Positions 16,899 through 25,922 of a stretch of 64,000 nt of DNA are shown here, piece by piece. Positions within the stretch are counted from its first letter, which is position 1, and each line of letters opens with the position of its first letter. Location of the stretch: positions 868,001 to 932,000 of the forward strand of contig CAVVQV010000004.1 of the NCBI GenBank assembly GCA_963750495.1, in the 5' to 3' direction. Origin of the DNA: JANLYC01 sp963750495. Its GTDB lineage: Bacteria > Actinomycetota > Actinomycetes > Propionibacteriales > Nocardioidaceae. The notes beneath the pieces were generated by a model. That model saw only the letters and a program-made list of their open reading frames with translations. It did not search any database and had not been told where the DNA came from. Both the position numbers and the translations under genes were made by a program.

Positions 16899-17840
16899 AT
16901 GACGGATGCTCGGATGGTGGAGCCGCCGCCCGAGGTCCTGGACGACGTGGCCAGCGTGATCGGGGCAGAGGTCACTCTTCTCAGTCGCCTACCCGGAGGC
17001 GTGAATGGGGGTGCCGTGCGCGTCCAGTTGGCCGGAAGGGCAACTGCAGTTCTCAAAGCAGTGCCCCGGGCACACCCCGATCACCTGGACGAGACGTTGC
17101 GAGCCCAACGAGTGGTCGAGCACATGCGTAGGCGCGGCTATCCCACCCCGGCCTGGCTCGGAGTGGGGGCCACAGCCACTCATGTGTGGCATCTGATGGA
17201 CTTCATTGACGCGGCTCCGGCACCAGAGCTGACCCCGTCACTCGTCGAGCAGCTGATGGAGATCGTCGAAGTCCAGGCTGGTCAAGCCTCCGAGCCCTAC
17301 GACCACTGGTCGTACGCCTGGCGGGTCGCCAACGGTCAGGGATCGGCTGTCGCCATGCTGGACTTCAACGAGACGCCTGAGCAGTCGCTTCTCCGCCAGT
17401 CCGTGGCCAATGTCTCGGGGTATTCCTCCGAGGTGTCGGCCTTGGTCGAGCGCCTGCGGCTCGTGTGTGCCGACGTCCCACCACCGCGAGAGGCACCTGA
17501 CATGGTCCATGCGGATCTCTCAACCCCCAGCAATGTCCTGGTCCGTGACGGAGCCGTGGTGGCGGTCGTGGATATCGGGAATGCAGGCAGCGGCACGCGG
17601 GCGATCGATCTCACCGCCCTCGTGTGGCACACCTTCCAGGATCCGCTGCTGGACGATGTTCGAAGTCGGCTGTGGACGAGAATCCTCGACCTGGTCGGTT
17701 GGGACGGGGCGGCGGTGCTCGCCGCGGCACAGATCCTCCACATGCTCGAGATCCCCATCCGTCACGGGCGCCACGATGGCGTTCCAGGGGTGGTCAAGAG
17801 CGGCCATCGAGCCTTTGACGAGCTGAACGCGCTCCGCTAG
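16899..17840 (+). CDS. Aminoglycoside phosphotransferase (APH)-family kinase-like protein
   Basis: A 313-residue protein with the choline/aminoglycoside kinase fold. The N-lobe has LSRLPGGVNGGAVRVQL, AVLKAVPRAHP with the Lys, and HLDETLRAQRVVEHMR. The catalytic loop is VHADLSTPSNVLV, matching HxDxxxxN with Asp and Asn, and the metal site is VVDIGNAGSGTRAIDL in place of the usual DFD/DWE. An upstream in-frame ATG at 16848 would add 17 residues. It could phosphorylate a small metabolite such as homoserine, choline, a sugar or an aminoglycoside; resistance should not be assumed. It stands alone next to the IS110 remnant. Confidence 0.85.
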   Translation: MTDARMVEPPPEVLDDVASVIGAEVTLLSRLPGGVNGGAVRVQLAGRATAVLKAVPRAHPDHLDETLRAQRVVEHMRRRGYPTPAWLGVGATATHVWHLMDFIDAAPAPELTPSLVEQLMEIVEVQAGQASEPYDHWSYAWRVANGQGSAVAMLDFNETPEQSLLRQSVANVSGYSSEVSALVERLRLVCADVPPPREAPDMVHADLSTPSNVLVRDGAVVAVVDIGNAGSGTRAIDLTALVWHTFQDPLLDDVRSRLWTRILDLVGWDGAAVLAAAQILHMLEIPIRHGRHDGVPGVVKSGHRAFDELNALR

Positions 17841-17908
17841 CCCGAAACGCACTCACATGCCGCGTTGAGAGCGGCGACATCAGCAATGGGATTGCCGGCG
17901 GCCCACGG

Positions 17909-18166
17909 TCAAGCGCCGCTGGGGTGGGAAGCCTGTGCCGGCGAGGCGGCGACGGTTTCCTCGGACGGCATCAGGATCCAGAGGATGGGGTAGATGAGGA
18001 TCTGGCTGCCGGGGATGACCATGAGCAGCAGCAAGAACAGCAGGCGCGCGGTCCACGGCGTGAGGTTGAAGCGTCGGCCGAGGCCAGTGCAGACTCCGCC
18101 GAGGACCCGCCCCTGCCGTACGCGAACCAGCCCCTGCTGGGCGAAGCTCTGGCGAATGTCATTCAT
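17909..18166 (-). CDS. PspC-domain small membrane protein
   Basis: An 85-residue protein with the PspC signature: basic N-terminus, then GRVLGGVCTGLGRRFNLTPW, the single helix TARLLFLLLLMVIPGSQILIY, and PILWILMPSE. In other bacteria PspC proteins sense or counter envelope stress. Here the helix follows directly on the cytoplasmic glycine-rich motif, and no PspA or PspB gene is nearby. It lies downstream of the sulfur operon in the same direction, 138 bases after the Mrp gene, so read-through expression is possible but not needed. Confidence 0.88.
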   Translation of the reverse strand: MNDIRQSFAQQGLVRVRQGRVLGGVCTGLGRRFNLTPWTARLLFLLLLMVIPGSQILIYPILWILMPSEETVAASPAQASHPSGA

Positions 18167-18304
18167 GGTTGTGCACTTCCTTCATCACGATGTCCGCGGC
18201 GATCTGCCCGACACCTCTACTGTGCCTGGTCAGGGCGCGCATGGCATCGGGCGCCGCCCTGACCCGACCCTCGTCCCGACCGTCCCCGTCTCAGGGTTCC
18301 GGAC

Positions 18305-19462
18305 TCAGACCACACTCAGGGGAAGGGAACGACCGAGCAGGCTGCGCTTCACCACGGGCAGGTCCGTGGCGATCCTGGTGAAGACGTCAGCGGCCGGTGA
18401 CTCCGGTCCCGCCAGGACAACTGGCGTACCCGCGTCCCCGGCGATGCGGGTGGCGGCGTCGAGCGGGATGCTGCCGAGCACCGGCGCACCGAGACGAGCA
18501 GCGAGGTCCGCTCCCCCGTCGCTGCCGAACACGTCCGTCGTGGCACCGCAACAACCGCACGCGACCGCCGCCATGTTCTCGACGACCCCGGCCACCGGGA
18601 GGCGGGCGTCGAGCGCCATTCGACCCACCCGGGCCGCCACCTCGACCGCGGCAGCCTGCGGCGTGGTCACGACCACGAAGGCAGCCTCCGGCAGCTGCTC
18701 GAGCAGCGACATCTGGACATCACCGGTGCCCGGCGGCAGATCGACCAGGAGGACGTCGAGCTCGCCCCAGGCGACATCCTGCGTGAACTGCTCGATCGCC
18801 TTGTGCAGCATCGGGCCACGCCACAACACGGGCTCGTCGTCCTCGACGAAGAAACCGACACTCATCAACTGCACGCCGTGCGCAGGCACCGGCAGCATCA
18901 TCCCGGCGACGGCCACCGGTGGCCGGCGCACGCCCATCAGGCGCGGGATCGAGTAGCCCCACACGTCCGCGTCGAGAATGCCGACCCGGCGACCCTGCTG
19001 GGCCAGCGCGACAGCGAGGTTGGCGGTGACCGTCGACTTTCCGACTCCGCCCTTGCCCGATGCGATCGCGTAGACCTGACGCCGGCTGCCGAGCCTCGAG
19101 GCCTCGGCACGCGAGCGCAACAGCTGTCCCACGGCGATGCGGCGGCGCTCGTCGAGCACCGTCTCCTCGATCCTGAGATCGACGTCCGGCTCGGCCAGCT
19201 GCACGGCGTGACGCACGGCGCCGAGCAGCCCTGCGTTGTCGACCGGATCCCGCACCAGCACGCGCATCGTCACGGTGACCGAGCCTCTCGACGAGATCTC
19301 CACGTCGTCGAGCAGGTCGAGCTCAGCCACCGTCAGCCCCGTCTGTGGTTCGACCACGGCACGCGCCACCCCAGCGATCGTGTCGCGGCGTTGCCGACGG
19401 GCCTCGCCGGAACGTCCCTTACCCAGCATCCACGGTGAGCGGGACTCCGTCTCTGCGGTCAT
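18305..19462 (-). CDS. mrp: Mrp/NBP35-type P-loop ATPase, Fe-S cluster carrier
   Basis: A 385-residue protein with an N-terminal MIP18/DUF59 domain (about 20-110: GVARAVVEPQTGLTVAELDLL) and a MinD-like ATPase. The ATPase has Walker A SGKGGVGKST (about 138), DADVWGYSIPRLMG, LVDLPPGTGDVQMSL and the C-terminal CxxC-type cluster site ENMAAVACGCCGATTDVFG. Mrp proteins bind and hand over 4Fe-4S clusters. The ATG at 19462 overlaps the stop of the molybdoenzyme gene (ATGA), so this copy is coupled to an operon whose products need at least five 4Fe-4S clusters. It therefore looks like a dedicated cluster-delivery factor rather than the housekeeping copy. Confidence 0.93.
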   Translation of the reverse strand: MTAETESRSPWMLGKGRSGEARRQRRDTIAGVARAVVEPQTGLTVAELDLLDDVEISSRGSVTVTMRVLVRDPVDNAGLLGAVRHAVQLAEPDVDLRIEETVLDERRRIAVGQLLRSRAEASRLGSRRQVYAIASGKGGVGKSTVTANLAVALAQQGRRVGILDADVWGYSIPRLMGVRRPPVAVAGMMLPVPAHGVQLMSVGFFVEDDEPVLWRGPMLHKAIEQFTQDVAWGELDVLLVDLPPGTGDVQMSLLEQLPEAAFVVVTTPQAAAVEVAARVGRMALDARLPVAGVVENMAAVACGCCGATTDVFGSDGGADLAARLGAPVLGSIPLDAATRIAGDAGTPVVLAGPESPAADVFTRIATDLPVVKRSLLGRSLPLSVV

Positions 19463-22317
19463 GACGTCTCCTGCACGCGGTAGGCGGAACGCTTGGGCAT
19501 GACCGGACGCATCATGAACTCCGGCCTGCGCTGGTTGTCGGGCCCGAGCGTGGCGCGCGTGTGCGCCAACCACTCCTCGTAGACCTGCCGGGACAGCGAC
19601 GTGTCGACGTACACATCGCCGTACTCGTCGCCCTCGTGCGCCTTCTCGAGCCGGATCTGCTGGAGCCAGCAGTGCATGCCCGACCAGGGATCGGGCTGGA
19701 CCGGGAACGTGAGGTTCTGGTGGACGCCGGGGTCGTCCCAGTAGATGCGGCCGCTGTCGGGGTCGACCGACTCGAACGACCCGACGCCGGTCGCGTACCG
19801 GAGGAACCAGCTCGCGTCACCGTCCGGATGGCTCAGGTCGACGCGACCCGTCACCCAGCGACTTCCCTCGTCGTCACGCAGCCGCCACCGGCCCATGTGG
19901 TGGGACAACGCGCAGACACCGGGGCGGATGGCCTCGGTGGACCACACGCGGGCGACGAAGTAGCCGATGCGCGTGTTGACGCGGACCAGGTCACCGGTGT
20001 TCACGCCGTGCCGCGCCGCGTCCTGGCGGTTCAGCCACATGGGGTGCGAGTTGCTCAGCTCGTTGAGATATTTGGCGTTGCCTGAGCGGGTGTGGATCAG
20101 CGTGGGCAACCGGAAGGTCGGGACGAGCACGAGCTCACCCGCTTCGATGTCGATCTTGCGCCGACTCACGTGCGACTCGATGTAGCCCGGGGTCGCGTGC
20201 TCGGGCCAACCCCAGTCGCGCATCGAGGTGGAGTAGATCTCGAGCTTGCGGGACGGTGTCAGCCACCCGAAGGTCGCGTCGCCCTCGTCGTGCACGACGC
20301 CGACGGCACCGGCCTCGCCCACGAGAGGCACCTGAGTGTCGAGCGTCACCGGCTTGCGCAGGACGCCTTGCTCGTCGGGGACAGCGCCCTCGGTTTCGGC
20401 CTCGGTCAGGGCACGCTCGTCGACGCGGTAGACGTCCGACTCGACTTCGACCACTCCGAACTTGCGCATGTACTCCAGGGGCGTCAGGCCGAGCTCGGCC
20501 GCCTTCGCGGGAAGTCCCGGCACGTTGTTCTCGAAGATGTAGCGGTAGTACTCGTCCACGGTGACCTTCTCACCAGGACGGTACGGCGACTCGAAGTACT
20601 TGCGGATGCCGAGGGCGCCATCGGGGTCGATCCGCCAGGACAGCTCGAACCAGAACTCGTTCTCCTCCCACACCTCGCCGGGGTTGACGTCGCGGGTGTC
20701 GGTGAACTCGCGGCCCATCTTCTCCATGGCGACGCGCCGGACGGGCTGCCGGAAGCCGAGCCACTTGCCGGCGTGCGTCTCGTACGAATGCGTGTCGTGC
20801 CGTTCGGTCGAGTGACCCATCGGCAGCACGTAGTCGGCGAACTCCGCAGTCTCCGACCAGGTCGGCGTCAGCGCGACATGACAGCCGACCTGGTCCTTGT
20901 CAGTGAGAGCCTCCATCCAGCTGAAGCCGTCGGGGTTGGTCCAGATCGGGTTGTAGACGCGGGAGAAGTAGACGTCGAGCCGGCCGCGGCCGTCCTTGAG
21001 GAAGTGCGGCAGCAGCATCGACAGCTCGTTGGTGGCCAGCGGGTACTCGCGCGGCCAGATCAGCTCGTTCCAGCGGTCGTGCCCACCGGGCATGTCGGGA
21101 CCGTGCGGGATGAACTTGTCCCACCCGTTGGGGCTGGTGCCGCCCTTGGTGCCCACGCTGCCGGTGAGGACGACGAGGAAGAACAGCGCACGAGCCACCA
21201 TCCAGCCGCCGTAGTTGCCGGCCGCCGCGGACCGCCAGACATGCGCCGACAACCGGCCTTCGGACCGTGCCACGATCTGCGCCAGCTCCTCGACCTGCTC
21301 GACCGGTATCTGCGCCTCCTCGGCCGCGAACTCGAACGTGTAGTCCGCGTAGTCGGCGGTCAGCCGGTCGAGGAAGACCTCGAAGTCCACGTCGGCGTCG
21401 GGATGGAGCTCGGTCAGGTAGGTCTGCCAGTTGGTCCATCGCTTGAGGTACGCCGTGTCGATGGTGCGGGTGCGCAGCAGGTACGACGCCACCGCCAGCA
21501 GCATCGCCGCCTCGCTGCCGGGCCAGGGTGTCATCCACAGGTCGGCGTGCGAGGCAGTGTTGGACAGTCTCGGGTCGACCACGACCAGCTTGGCGCCCTG
21601 CGCCTTGCCCTCCATGATGCGCTGGGCGTGCGGGTTGAAGTAGTGGCCGGTCTCGAGGTGGCTCGACAGGAGCAGGATGACGTTGGCATTGGCGTGGTCG
21701 GGCGAGGGCCGGTCGTAGCCACCCCACAGCGACAGCCCCAGTCGAGCGCCGGCGGAGCAGATGTTCGTGTGGGTGTTGTGGCCGTCGACTCCCCAGGCGA
21801 GCAGGAACCGTTCGGCGAAGCCGTCCTCGCCGGGTCGCCCCACGTGGTACATCACCTCGTCGTGGCGCTCCTCCTGGATCGCCCGGCGGATCCGGCCGGC
21901 GATGTCGTCGAGCGCGTCATCCCACGAGACCTGCTCCCACTCGCCGCCGCCCCGGGTGCCCTTGCGGCGAAGGGGGTGCAGGATCCGTTCAGGGTCGTCG
22001 ATCTGGTTGATCGTGGCCGGACCCTTGGCACAGTTGCGACCCCGCGAGCCGGGGTGGGCCGGGTTGCCCTCCACCTTGCGGATGGAGAGGTCCTCCTTGT
22101 CGACGTAGGCCAGCAGCCCGCACGCCGACTCGCAGTTGAAGCAGGTCGTCGGCACGAGCATGTACTCGTGCGGCACCTTGCGAGGGTGTGCCCGGGCATC
22201 GTGCGCCACGTGATGGTCCCAGTCGCTGACCGGCGGGTAGTTGCGCAGTCCCCACCGTGTCCGCATCCCCGGCAGGTCGGAGTCGGGGCGCGACGCGTGG
22301 GCGTCCTCGACGCTCAT
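19459..22317 (-). CDS. Cytoplasmic molybdopterin oxidoreductase, putative sulfite dehydrogenase (SoeA-like) subunit
   Basis: A 952-residue Mo-bisMGD enzyme of the DMSO-reductase family. The N-terminal 4Fe-4S site is TTCFNCESACG with the last Cys in RNCAKG (CxxCxxxCx29C). The Mo-ligand region reads THTNICSAGARLGLS, with Cys as the probable Mo ligand, and the C-terminal MGD-binding lobe includes LWLNRQDAARHGVNTGDLVRV. There is no Tat signal, so it works in the cytoplasm, unlike most Psr/Phs enzymes but like SoeA. The partner gene encodes the fused Fe-S/NrfD subunit, with persulfide dioxygenase genes ahead of it. I infer sulfite oxidation to sulfate; polysulfide, thiosulfate or formate chemistry is not excluded. 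Confidence 0.85.
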   Translation of the reverse strand: MSVEDAHASRPDSDLPGMRTRWGLRNYPPVSDWDHHVAHDARAHPRKVPHEYMLVPTTCFNCESACGLLAYVDKEDLSIRKVEGNPAHPGSRGRNCAKGPATINQIDDPERILHPLRRKGTRGGGEWEQVSWDDALDDIAGRIRRAIQEERHDEVMYHVGRPGEDGFAERFLLAWGVDGHNTHTNICSAGARLGLSLWGGYDRPSPDHANANVILLLSSHLETGHYFNPHAQRIMEGKAQGAKLVVVDPRLSNTASHADLWMTPWPGSEAAMLLAVASYLLRTRTIDTAYLKRWTNWQTYLTELHPDADVDFEVFLDRLTADYADYTFEFAAEEAQIPVEQVEELAQIVARSEGRLSAHVWRSAAAGNYGGWMVARALFFLVVLTGSVGTKGGTSPNGWDKFIPHGPDMPGGHDRWNELIWPREYPLATNELSMLLPHFLKDGRGRLDVYFSRVYNPIWTNPDGFSWMEALTDKDQVGCHVALTPTWSETAEFADYVLPMGHSTERHDTHSYETHAGKWLGFRQPVRRVAMEKMGREFTDTRDVNPGEVWEENEFWFELSWRIDPDGALGIRKYFESPYRPGEKVTVDEYYRYIFENNVPGLPAKAAELGLTPLEYMRKFGVVEVESDVYRVDERALTEAETEGAVPDEQGVLRKPVTLDTQVPLVGEAGAVGVVHDEGDATFGWLTPSRKLEIYSTSMRDWGWPEHATPGYIESHVSRRKIDIEAGELVLVPTFRLPTLIHTRSGNAKYLNELSNSHPMWLNRQDAARHGVNTGDLVRVNTRIGYFVARVWSTEAIRPGVCALSHHMGRWRLRDDEGSRWVTGRVDLSHPDGDASWFLRYATGVGSFESVDPDSGRIYWDDPGVHQNLTFPVQPDPWSGMHCWLQQIRLEKAHEGDEYGDVYVDTSLSRQVYEEWLAHTRATLGPDNQRRPEFMMRPVMPKRSAYRVQETS

Positions 22318-22369
22318 GGTGATTCCTCTCGGAGGGAGTGGGTGGTACTACGCCACCACCAGCGGCGGG

Positions 22370-23887
22370 TCATGACAGCGGGACGTCCTGGCCGGCCCGG
22401 ACGAACACGCTTTCGTAGGCCACCAGGGCGGGATGGACCAGGACCGCTGCGAGCGCAGCCGCTGCCGAGACCGGACCGTTCCAGTCGAAGGCCGCCAGCA
22501 CGAGCGCGAGAGCGGCGACCGCGACCGCGCCGAACCAGAAGGTCTGCGCGTACCGGCCGCCCGTGATCATGTGGGCTGCTGCGGCTGCGCCACGGGTGGC
22601 ATGTCGACCGCCGTACTCGACGAGCAGCATCGCCAGGTGTCCCGCCGTCCCGAGCACCAGCGTGCGCGTGAGCAGCTGCTCCCCCGAGGTGGAGACGTCG
22701 ACCAGGGGCAGCAGCAGGATCAGCGCACCGGCGCCCACCATGACCGCCTGGACGGCCAGGTGCCAGAACAGGAGGGGTGACTGCCAGAGATCACGTCCCT
22801 CCGCCTGACCGAACAGCAAGCCTGTGTACGCCGCCGTCATGAACCCACCCAGCGCGGCCGGGCCGGCGATCACGTCGATCAGGGTGGTCTGGTCGAACAG
22901 CCCGGCCAGCAGCCAAAGGCCGGCCAGCGCCGCATAGACCGCCAGCACCACGGACCCCCAGAACAGCCACGAGGTCGGGTTGGGTTTCAGGAAGATGTAG
23001 AGGAACCGCTCGGGCCGCTTGAGGTCCCAGACCAGCAGCGCGCCGGTCACACCCACACCGGCGACCGCGACCGCCGGAGCCACGACCGTGCCCAGGTCGC
23101 CGAGGTCGATGCCGAGCACGAGTGCGAGCGCGGCGATCATCAGCGCGCCACCACCGAACGCCTTGGTCCAGAGGTAGGTGGTGACCCGCCAACCCCAGGG
23201 CCGCGGGTGCGCCGTGTTGAGCGTGGTGCGCGCCCGGGTCACCGGGTCGACCGCAAGGTCGGTAGCGACCTCGCGACGATGGGCGTCCGGCTGTGCCCAG
23301 ATGTAGGTGTCGTCAGGAGGGGCGTTCAGCGGCTCGAGGACCGCCCGGTCGGCGCCGAGGTAGAAGACGTTCGGCCCGGTGTTCTGCTCCGGAGCACGGA
23401 CGGCCGTGTCGTGCGTCGACACGAGCTTGGCGATCTCGCTGGCCGGGTCGTCGAGGTCACCGACCCAGATCGACTCCGTGGGGCAGACCACGACGCAGGC
23501 AGGTTCGAGCCCTTCGTCCACCCGATGCGCACAGAAGTTGCACTTGGCGGCCGTGTTGGTCTCGGCGTCGATGTAGATGGCGTCGTACGGGCAGCCCTGC
23601 ATGCAGGCCTTGCAGCCGATACACCGGTCGCTGTCGAAGTCGACGATCCCGTCGTCACGCTTGAACAGCGCCTGCGTCGGACACACCTTGACGCACGGCG
23701 CGTCGGTGCAGTGGTTGCACCGCATCACGCCGAAGTCGCGCGTCGTCGACGGGTACTCACCCTGGTCGACGTACTTCACCCAGGTGCGGAACTGTCCGAG
23801 CGGGACCTGGTGCTCGGTCTTGCATGCGACCGTGCAGGCGTGGCAGCCGATGCACGTGCGCTGGTCGATCGCAAACCCGTACCTCAC
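22370..23887 (-). CDS. Fused four-cluster 4Fe-4S protein and NrfD-type membrane anchor (SoeB-SoeC-like)
   Basis: The GTG at 23887 (505 residues) is chosen. It puts the ferredoxin part RYGFAIDQRTCIGCHACTVAC at the N-terminus and follows the rhodanese stop by 4 bases. Residues 1-190 hold four 4Fe-4S sites: CIGCHACTVAC, CNHCTDAPCVKVC, CIGCKACMQGC, and CNFC with CVVVC. Residues about 240-505 form eight or nine membrane helices of the NrfD/PsrC type (FGGGALMIAALALVLGIDLG, LLFWHLAVQAVMVGAGALIL), which exchange electrons with quinone. These two parts are normally separate subunits. The gene is followed after 52 bases by the molybdoenzyme gene, completing a membrane-bound oxidoreductase. Confidence 0.9.
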   Translation of the reverse strand: MRYGFAIDQRTCIGCHACTVACKTEHQVPLGQFRTWVKYVDQGEYPSTTRDFGVMRCNHCTDAPCVKVCPTQALFKRDDGIVDFDSDRCIGCKACMQGCPYDAIYIDAETNTAAKCNFCAHRVDEGLEPACVVVCPTESIWVGDLDDPASEIAKLVSTHDTAVRAPEQNTGPNVFYLGADRAVLEPLNAPPDDTYIWAQPDAHRREVATDLAVDPVTRARTTLNTAHPRPWGWRVTTYLWTKAFGGGALMIAALALVLGIDLGDLGTVVAPAVAVAGVGVTGALLVWDLKRPERFLYIFLKPNPTSWLFWGSVVLAVYAALAGLWLLAGLFDQTTLIDVIAGPAALGGFMTAAYTGLLFGQAEGRDLWQSPLLFWHLAVQAVMVGAGALILLLPLVDVSTSGEQLLTRTLVLGTAGHLAMLLVEYGGRHATRGAAAAAHMITGGRYAQTFWFGAVAVAALALVLAAFDWNGPVSAAAALAAVLVHPALVAYESVFVRAGQDVPLS

Positions 23888-23891
23888 GCTG

Positions 23892-24455
23892 TCAGGCCGA
23901 GCGGTTGAGTTCGTCGACGGCGGCTTCGACCTCGGCCCGGCTGCCACGGTTGTACGGCAGTTTGCCCAGCAGGTCACCCATCAGGCAGGTGTTGCTGACG
24001 GCGGCGAAGAACAGCCCGCCTCCGATGGCACCGGCGAGGTACCTGGCGCGCGGGACGACCGTGCTCGCCATGATGCTGCCGAGGACGAGGCCGCCGGCTG
24101 TCAGGCGGACCTGCCTTTCGAGGCTCCACTTGGGATCGCCCTCCTCGACCTCTCCGCCCCTCGACTGCCACGCACTGATCCCGCCGTCGAGGACGAGCGG
24201 CTCGATGCCGTGCGGGGCGAGCATTTCAGCCGCCTGCCGGGACCGCGCCCCGGTCTGGCACAGCACGACGAGGGGTACCTCGGAGCGTTCGGCGAGGCGC
24301 TCCGCATAGCGCGGCAGCACCGGCAGGGGGACGTTATGGGACCCCGGGATGCGGGTGCTCTCGAACTCCCCCGGCGTTCGCACGTCGAGCAGACGCAGGG
24401 CGTCGGCTCCAAGCCGGTTCTGTAGGTCAGGCGCAGTCAACGTGGCGGTAGTCAT
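23892..24455 (-). CDS. Rhodanese with C-terminal membrane hairpin (DUF2892, YgaP-like)
   Basis: A 187-residue protein. A single rhodanese domain (about 5-105) holds the catalytic Cys66 in the loop VVLCQTGARSRQA. The C-terminal DUF2892 part has two hydrophobic helices (LTAGGLVLGSIMASTVVP and YLAGAIGGGLFFAAVSNTCLMGDLL) containing the Cys often seen in this family. It is anchored with the rhodanese in the cytoplasm and would carry persulfide sulfur, probably to or from the adjacent dioxygenase. Its stop is 4 bases before the Fe-S/NrfD start. Confidence 0.92.
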   Translation of the reverse strand: MTTATLTAPDLQNRLGADALRLLDVRTPGEFESTRIPGSHNVPLPVLPRYAERLAERSEVPLVVLCQTGARSRQAAEMLAPHGIEPLVLDGGISAWQSRGGEVEEGDPKWSLERQVRLTAGGLVLGSIMASTVVPRARYLAGAIGGGLFFAAVSNTCLMGDLLGKLPYNRGSRAEVEAAVDELNRSA

Positions 24456-24542
24456 GCGGTCATCCTCTCGGCGGGTGGCGACGGGTTGGTGCTGTGGTGA
24501 CGGATGAATGCCCTTCGGGTGGGTGCGCCGGCAGCAGGTGCG

Positions 24543-25922
24543 TCAGCGTTGTTGGGTCGTAAGCCCCTGATCGACGGCTTTGTCGTAGTCCTCGTCGATC
24601 AGCACGACGTCATGACCGGCCCGGTCGAGCAGGCTGGCGGCGATCGACGCCCGGTAACCGCTGGCGCAATGCACCCAGAGCGTGGCCTCTGGGACCTCGT
24701 CGAGCCGTTCGACGAGGTCATGGATGGGGATGTTCGTGGCATCGGGAATGTGCCCGTCGTCCCACTCGTCCGTACGCCGGACGTCGAGCACGGCTGGGCC
24801 CTCGCCGGACTCCATTTCACGCTTGAGATCGGCGAACGAGACCCGCGGATAGGTGCGGAGCTCGCCCTCGCCGGTCAGCGCGGCTACGTCACCGGCGGCA
24901 GCGCCGTCAGGACGGTCGATGCCGATCCGGACGAGCTGACGCTGGGCGTCGGCCACCTGCTCGGGGCTCTCGCCGACCAGTGTCAGGGGGGTCCCCCACG
25001 GGATGAGCCAGCCCAAGTACGTCGAGAACTGCTCGCTGAGCGCGATCCCGACGGTGCCGCCGATGTGCCCGCCGGCGTACGCCGTCTTGTCCCGCAGGTC
25101 GACGACCCAGTCACCGGCCGCGATCCGCTTGTGCAGCTCGTCTGCGTCGACCGGTTGCGGTGGCGACAGGTCGATCGGCCCGCCACCTTCGCGGTTGCGG
25201 GCACCCATGTGTGCGTAGTAGCTGGGGTACGCGGTGAGCCCGGCGACCAGACGCTCGACGAACGTGTCCTCGTCGTCCTCGACCAGGGCGTCGTTGCGTG
25301 CCTTCTCCTCGCCGATCGTGCTGCTCTCACCTCCGGCCGAGGAGCCGGACGAGCAGAAGCTGCCGAACCCGTGGGTGGGGTAGACGGTGGCGTCGTCGGC
25401 CAGCAGCTGGGCCAGCCGACGGGCTGAGTGGAACTGTGCACGGGTGAGCTCGTCGGTGCGCGCCTCGTCGACCAGGTCGGTGCGGCCGACGCTGCCGTAC
25501 AGCAGGGAGCCGCCGGTGAAGACGGCCGCCGGTGCGTCGGTGTCGTCGTCGATGACGTACGCGAGGTGGGTGTCGGTGTGGCCCGGCGTGGCGACGACCT
25601 TGATGCGCAGGGAACCTGCAGCGAGCTCATCGCCGTCGGCGACCTTGTGCCGGTCGAACTGCACCTGATCGGCGCCGGAGACGACGTAGGTCGCGTCGTG
25701 CCGTTTCGCCAGCTCGAGTCCGCCGGAGACGTAGTCGTTGTGGATGTGCGTCTCGAGCACCATGACGCACCGGGCTCCGAGCCTGTCGAGCACGCTTTCG
25801 ACCCGGTCGAGATCACGCTGCGGGTCGATGACGACGGCGGACTCCCCGTCGTGGGCGACATAACTGCGGTCACCGAGGTCAGTCGTCTCGATCACGTCTA
25901 CGTGGAGCTTCCCCACTGTCAA
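24543..25922 (-). CDS. Persulfide dioxygenase-rhodanese fusion (CstB-like)
   Basis: A 459-residue protein in three parts. The N-terminal metallo-beta-lactamase domain (1-245) has the mononuclear iron motif ETHIHNDYVSGG (His59, His61, Asp63), TPGHTDTHL and PTHGFGSFC. It is followed by a rhodanese-like domain without a catalytic Cys (about 258-350, WVVDLRDKTAYAGGHIGG) and then an active-looking rhodanese (about 360-455, VHCASGYRAS). This is the MBL-pseudorhodanese-rhodanese order of CstB. Such enzymes oxidise low-molecular-weight persulfides to sulfite with O2 and move sulfane sulfur to or from thiosulfate. It is the first gene of the leftward sulfur operon and divergent from the GntR gene. Confidence 0.93.
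   Translation of the reverse strand: MTVGKLHVDVIETTDLGDRSYVAHDGESAVVIDPQRDLDRVESVLDRLGARCVMVLETHIHNDYVSGGLELAKRHDATYVVSGADQVQFDRHKVADGDELAAGSLRIKVVATPGHTDTHLAYVIDDDTDAPAAVFTGGSLLYGSVGRTDLVDEARTDELTRAQFHSARRLAQLLADDATVYPTHGFGSFCSSGSSAGGESSTIGEEKARNDALVEDDEDTFVERLVAGLTAYPSYYAHMGARNREGGGPIDLSPPQPVDADELHKRIAAGDWVVDLRDKTAYAGGHIGGTVGIALSEQFSTYLGWLIPWGTPLTLVGESPEQVADAQRQLVRIGIDRPDGAAAGDVAALTGEGELRTYPRVSFADLKREMESGEGPAVLDVRRTDEWDDGHIPDATNIPIHDLVERLDEVPEATLWVHCASGYRASIAASLLDRAGHDVVLIDEDYDKAVDQGLTTQQR

Noticed and set aside
16899..17840. Antibiotic-resistance gene, because of the aminoglycoside phosphotransferase fold
   Set aside because: The family covers many small-molecule kinases, the metal motif is atypical and no resistance context is present.
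19459..22317. Nitrate reductase or formate dehydrogenase
   Set aside because: The NICSAGAR Cys region, lack of a Tat signal, four-cluster/NrfD partner and persulfide genes fit SoeA-like better. Not excluded without phylogeny.
20092..22566. Rightward 824-codon frame opposite the molybdoenzyme gene
   Set aside because: No recognisable motif, composition typical of an antisense shadow. The leftward frame has Fe-S and Mo motifs.
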